From JACZUI01 sp041599115 (GTDB lineage Bacteria > Actinomycetota > Acidimicrobiia > Spongiisociales > ZC4RG35): DNA of 9,478 nucleotides. This document shows, piece after piece, positions 6,168 to 9,478 of this stretch; positions within the stretch are counted from its first letter, which is position 1; every line of letters starts with the position of its first letter. The notes below the pieces were generated by a model. The model did not search any database. It was given only the letters and a program-made list of their open reading frames with translations, and was not told where the DNA came from. The DNA lies in assembly GCA_041599115.1 (NCBI GenBank), contig JBFHXF010000077.1:1-9478 (forward strand), read 5' to 3'. A program made the translations under genes and the position numbers.

Positions 6168-6614
6168 TTACGTGCCGAGCTTCACGACCATGGCCCACAG
6201 GGCAAACACCACGATCGCCAGATCGACCAGGCCGGTCAGTCGCCACCGCCTCGAAGCATCCGCAGCCTCGGGGCCCCCGGGCGTGGTGACCTCCATCATC
6301 TTCTGCTCGCTACGTTTCCCCATCAAGCCTTGCCAGATTCCCGATGCAAGGAAGGCTCCCAGGCCGATGAGGACGAACAGGTCCGTCCAGCCGTAATTCT
6401 CCGAGGTCAGCACCAGCCCTATTCCGGAAAGCAACAAGATGCCGCTCGCGCTCCCGAAGTAGATGGCGGCGGGCTTGCTCAACGCCTCCATCGAATGGCG
6501 GGCGCCCTCCGTTCCGGGGGCTACCAGCCGGGGGAGAAGGAAGGAGCCGAAAGCGCCACCGCCCACCCATCCTGCCGCTCCCAGGATGTGAAAGAAGAGG
6601 AGCCAGCTGTGCAT
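6168..6614 (-). CDS. Four-helix integral membrane protein, DUF2269/CopD-like
   Basis: This 148-residue protein has four predicted membrane segments at about 3-26, 49-70, 78-98 and 125-145. The opening SWLLFFHILGAAGWVGGG, with His9 in the first helix and a small-residue WxGG motif, resembles DUF2269 and the CopD copper-resistance superfamily. In those families such histidines may bind haem or metal. The assignment rests on pattern only. The loop between helices 3 and 4 (GKRSEQKMMEVTTPGG, 99-114) is hydrophilic and basic, so probably cytoplasmic. The ATG has AAAGGA about six bases upstream, a good ribosome binding site. The stop is five bases before the methyltransferase start, so the two form a unit. 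Its function is unknown; a role in supplying or sensing a membrane-associated substrate of the methyltransferase is speculation. Confidence 0.8.
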   Translation of the reverse strand: MHSWLLFFHILGAAGWVGGGAFGSFLLPRLVAPGTEGARHSMEALSKPAAIYFGSASGILLLSGIGLVLTSENYGWTDLFVLIGLGAFLASGIWQGLMGKRSEQKMMEVTTPGGPEAADASRRWRLTGLVDLAIVVFALWAMVVKLGT

Positions 6615-6647
6615 TGGAGTCCTTTCGTCGGGTCGGGGCGTGAAGTT

Positions 6648-6675
6648 AGCCGGTCTCGCCTCGCCACGACCGGCT
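6648..6675 (-). terminator. Perfect 8-bp inverted repeat after hutI
   Basis: AGCCGGTC (6648-6655) and GACCGGCT (6668-6675) pair perfectly around a 12-base loop. The outer arm touches the hutI stop codon (6675-6677). On the minus strand it follows hutI and lies about 33 bases before the next start codon. The GC-rich stem and poor T tract suggest a partial terminator or an mRNA-processing element separating hut from the downstream pair. Confidence 0.45.
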
Positions 6676-7865
6676 CAGCCTGTGGGGGGCCTTCCATCCT
6701 TGATACGGCGCCAGACGAGGTTGGTGGCCGGGCGGTAGGGGATATGGGTCGGTGACGGGGCGTCGAGGATCACCAGGTCGGCGACCGCACCGGGAGCCAC
6801 CATCCCTCGGTCATCCATCTCGAGCGCCAGCGCCCCACCTCGGGTGGCTGCCCATATCGCCTGCTCCGTGGTCAGGCCCATCTCGACTACGGCGAGACTG
6901 ATAATCGGCCCCATCCCCTCGAAGAACGAGGTGCCGGGATTGCAGTCGGTGGCCAGGGCAACCTTGCATCCGGCTTCCCACAGCATCGGGCCGGGCGCCT
7001 GGGCCGACTTCATCATGTAGGAGGCCCCGGGGACCAGGACCGCCGCCACGCCGGCCTCGGCGAGAACAGCAGCGTCCTCGCTGGTCGCATGATCGAGATG
7101 ATCGGCGGAGACAGCTCCCAACTCGGCCGCAAGCGCCGCACCCCCGGAATGGGTGAGTTGCTCGGCGTGAACCCGGGCCTTCATGCCATGACCTGCCGCG
7201 GCCGAGAGGATCGCCCGCGCTTCATCAACCGAGAAGGCCCCTTCCTCGACGAATGCGTCGCAGTAGGTGGCAAGGGGGGCGACCCGGGGGATCATCTCGT
7301 CGATCAGGATCTCTATGTAACGGTCGCGGTCGTGGCGGAACTCGGCTGGAATGGAGTGGGCCCCGAGAAAGGTGCTGCGGATGGTCACAGGAAGTTCCCC
7401 GGCGATGCGTCCCATAACTTCGAGGAGCCGGATCTCCGTTTCGAGGTCGAGCCCATAACCGGACTTGATCTCGATGGTGGTGGTCCCGGACTGAACCATT
7501 CGCTGAACCCGTTCGGCCGCCTCAGCGAAGAGACTCTCGTGGGATGCAGCCCTGGTGGCTTCCACGGTTGACAGGATGCCCCCGCCCGATGCAGCGATCT
7601 GACGGTAATCGGCACCGGACATCTTCAAGGCGAACTCGTTGGAACGATCCCCGGCAAAGACGAGATGGGTGTGTGCGTCGACGAATCCCGGGAGCACCGC
7701 CCGCCCGCCGCAATCAACCCTGCTCGCCGATCCCTGGTCAGGGGCGTTGGCCGAATCGCCGACGTAGGTGATCCGGCCGGCAGCGGCCGCGACCACTGCA
7801 TCCCGAATCGGGTCGCCGTCGTTTGTCGTCAATAGGCCGATGCCGGTGAGCAGGAGGTCGGTCAT
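6675..7865 (-). CDS. hutI: Imidazolonepropionase
   Basis: HutI hydrolyses 4-imidazolone-5-propionate to N-formimino-L-glutamate, the third step of histidine degradation, in the cytosol. The protein is 396 residues, close to the usual 400-420. It is an amidohydrolase with the metal-binding DAHTHLVFAGDR (63-74; His65, His67), then EIKSGYGLD (132-140), RVHAEQL (231-237; His233 and Glu235), SADHLDH (253-259; His256) and ATDCNPGTS (305-313; Asp307). The HxH motif, the third histidine, the fourth histidine region and the aspartate are the expected metal and catalytic residues, and the TDCNPGTS block is diagnostic of HutI. The C-terminal GMVAPGAVADLVILD strand closes the composite beta-sandwich. The ATG at 7865 shares one base with the hutH stop (TGATG), pointing to translational coupling. 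A perfect inverted repeat follows the stop. Confidence 0.97.
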   Translation of the reverse strand: MTDLLLTGIGLLTTNDGDPIRDAVVAAAAGRITYVGDSANAPDQGSASRVDCGGRAVLPGFVDAHTHLVFAGDRSNEFALKMSGADYRQIAASGGGILSTVEATRAASHESLFAEAAERVQRMVQSGTTTIEIKSGYGLDLETEIRLLEVMGRIAGELPVTIRSTFLGAHSIPAEFRHDRDRYIEILIDEMIPRVAPLATYCDAFVEEGAFSVDEARAILSAAAGHGMKARVHAEQLTHSGGAALAAELGAVSADHLDHATSEDAAVLAEAGVAAVLVPGASYMMKSAQAPGPMLWEAGCKVALATDCNPGTSFFEGMGPIISLAVVEMGLTTEQAIWAATRGGALALEMDDRGMVAPGAVADLVILDAPSPTHIPYRPATNLVWRRIKDGRPPTG

Positions 7866-9370
7866 CAGGCGATGGCAGAGGTGATCGACCCGTCAGCGAT
7901 CAATCCGGCGACTATCTCGATCTCAGCCGAAGGTGAACGGTCTTCGGTGAGCGGTGGCACATGCTCTCTGACGAGTGCTGCGATCTCCCCGGTGCCTGCC
8001 CCAGGCCGAAGCGGCCGACGGTGCTCCATTCCCTCCACCGCACACAAGATCTCGATGGCTATCACACGTCTTGTGTTGTCCAGAACAGGGAACAGTTTCT
8101 TCCCTGCGCCCCAACCCATAGACACATGATCCTCCTGGCTACCCGAGGTCGGGATGGAGTCGGCCGACGCAGGATGGGTGAGCACCTTGGATTCGGCGAC
8201 CAGGGCCGCTTGAACATATTGGCTGATCATGTATCCCGAGTTGAGCCCCGGATCTCGGGCGAGGAACGCCGGCAGGCCACGGGATCTCGCCGGATCGAGC
8301 AGACGGTCGGTGCGCCGCTCTGAGATCGAGCCCAATTCCGAGACTGCGATGGTGGCGAAATCGAGCACGAACGCCAGAGGCTCGCCATGGAAGTTGCCGC
8401 CCGATATGACTTCCCCGGTTTCTGGGAACACGATCGGGTTGTCGACAACCGAGCCCATCTCCCTCGTCAGCACGGTCTCCATGTGGTCGAGTGTGTCGGA
8501 GACCGCACCGTGGACCTGCGCGGCGCATCTCAGGGAGTAGGCGTCCTGGACGGCGTGATGGAAGTCTTCTGCATGGCTGGCACCGATCTCGCTTCCAGCG
8601 ACTAGAGCCGCGATTCGCCTTGCCGACTCGATCTGTCCGGGGTGTGGGCGAAGGCGGTGTATCTCAGGTCTGAACGGTCGCTGGCTTCCCATCATCGCCT
8701 CGACGGTGAGGGCGCAGGCGGCGTCGGCGGCCAAGACGAGACGTCGCGCCGAATCGAGGCCGATTGCACCCAAAGCAGCCATTCCCTCGGTTCCGTTGAG
8801 CAGTGACAGCCCTTCCTTGGCCTCCAGTTCGACTGGATCGATACCGGACTGCGCGCCGGGGATGAGCCTTCCTTCTGCTCGGACGAACCCTTCCCCGATG
8901 AGGGGCAGTGCGAGGTGGGCGAACGGGGCCAGGTCACCGGAGGCACCTACCGACCCCTGCGAAGGGACCACCGGGAGAATGTCACGATCGAGCATCTCCA
9001 GGAGACGCTCGACGATGACCGGTCGGACCCCCGAGTGGCCCTGGGCGAGGGTTCGTGCCCGGAGAAGGAGCATGGCGCGCACGATGTCGTCGGGGAGCGG
9101 GTCCCCGACCCCGGAGGCATGGGATCGGACCAGGTTGTACTGCAGGGCTTTGACCAGGTCGGTGCCGATGTGCGTCGAGGCCAGTGCCCCGAAACCGGTG
9201 GTTATCCCGTAGACCACCTCGTCGGAGGCGACCGCCTCCATGACCACCGATCGGGCGGCGTGCATCCTCGCCTCGAGGTCCCCACTGGCGACTGCCACCG
9301 CCTGCCTCTTGGCGACTGCGACGACGTCCCGTGGCGAAATGGGACTGCCGTCAACAATGATCTGTCTCAC
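7865..9370 (-). CDS. hutH: Histidine ammonia-lyase (start uncertain, frame open to right edge)
   Basis: HutH removes ammonia from L-histidine to give urocanate, the first step of histidine degradation, as a cytosolic tetramer. The hallmark Ala-Ser-Gly triad forms the MIO cofactor within GSVGASGDLAPFAHLAL, with the triad at 143-145 counting from the GTG at 9370. Other signature stretches are VVYGITTGFGALAS (with the active-site Tyr near residue 54), SLLNGTEGM, QDAYSLRCAAQVHG, NPIVF with GGNFHG, and SGSQEDHVSMG, the HAL-specific segment with the catalytic Glu. From that GTG the protein is 501 residues, matching the family's usual 500-515. The same frame continues without a stop to a GTG at 9478, giving 537 residues and a possible longer N-terminus; another GTG is at 9379. 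The extra residues are not family-like and no clear ribosome binding site decides the start. Its stop overlaps the hutI start by one base. The hut promoter and regulator are not identifiable here. Confidence 0.96.
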   Translation of the reverse strand: MRQIIVDGSPISPRDVVAVAKRQAVAVASGDLEARMHAARSVVMEAVASDEVVYGITTGFGALASTHIGTDLVKALQYNLVRSHASGVGDPLPDDIVRAMLLLRARTLAQGHSGVRPVIVERLLEMLDRDILPVVPSQGSVGASGDLAPFAHLALPLIGEGFVRAEGRLIPGAQSGIDPVELEAKEGLSLLNGTEGMAALGAIGLDSARRLVLAADAACALTVEAMMGSQRPFRPEIHRLRPHPGQIESARRIAALVAGSEIGASHAEDFHHAVQDAYSLRCAAQVHGAVSDTLDHMETVLTREMGSVVDNPIVFPETGEVISGGNFHGEPLAFVLDFATIAVSELGSISERRTDRLLDPARSRGLPAFLARDPGLNSGYMISQYVQAALVAESKVLTHPASADSIPTSGSQEDHVSMGWGAGKKLFPVLDNTRRVIAIEILCAVEGMEHRRPLRPGAGTGEIAALVREHVPPLTEDRSPSAEIEIVAGLIADGSITSAIA

Positions 9371-9478
9371 ATCGGGCACGGTAATGATTCGATTCTCGGG
9401 AAGTCGACAGCTGCGAATATCGTTGTATGGCGATGATGACCGATCTAACGCCACTTCTTTTCGAACCGGGGACGTCAC

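Noticed and set aside
6163..6246. 28-residue N-terminal extension of the winged-helix methyltransferase
   Set aside because: It overlaps the end of the upstream membrane-protein gene; the ATG at 6162 lies just after that gene's stop.
8915..9436. Plus-strand 173-residue frame opposite hutH
   Set aside because: Antisense shadow of a strongly supported hutH.
1..9478. CRISPR arrays, tRNA or rRNA genes, transposases and integrase sites
   Set aside because: No regular repeats, cloverleaf-forming sequence, transposase motif or terminal inverted repeats were seen on either strand.

Overview
This is a moderately high-GC bacterial window with two blocks of genes meeting tail to tail near position 5085. 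Several features suggest an actinomycete-like bacterium (Actinomycetota): frequent GTG starts, what looks like a leaderless promoter, a Gram-positive/actinobacterial LexA box, and a winged-helix methyltransferase resembling mycobacterial Rv2258c. The phylum is an inference and the genus cannot be read from the sequence.

Left block (1-5056). At the left edge the first codons of a minus-strand gene are preceded by a well-spaced promoter whose -10 element lies inside a perfect CGAAC-N4-GTTCG palindrome, a candidate SOS gene. Next comes a minus-strand alpha/beta-hydrolase (218-1054), then a decayed C-terminal piece of an EamA/DMT transporter that needs two frame changes to read (about 1110-1431). 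Four plus-strand genes follow: an aldo/keto reductase (1552-2589), a PF00756-type esterase (2710-3687), a 67-residue two-helix membrane protein (4007-4210) and a class I SAM methyltransferase (4265-5056). Gaps of 54-319 bases and candidate hairpins between them argue against one tight operon. The block looks like accessory metabolism with gene decay.

Right block (5113-9478, all minus strand). Histidine degradation genes hutH (histidine ammonia-lyase, 5' end at or beyond the right edge) and hutI (imidazolonepropionase) overlap by one base (TGATG) and are probably translationally coupled. HutH makes urocanate and HutI opens imidazolonepropionate to N-formimino-glutamate. The intervening enzyme, urocanase (HutU), is not in the window. 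After hutI a perfect 8-bp inverted repeat precedes a second unit of a four-helix DUF2269/CopD-like membrane protein and a winged-helix SAM methyltransferase, 5 bases apart. A 9-bp perfect hairpin (5074-5096) lies between the converging blocks and could terminate both.

No clearly new multi-gene system was found. The points most worth a second look are the LexA-overlapped leaderless promoter at the left edge, the transporter pseudogene, and the membrane-protein/methyltransferase pair beside the hut genes.
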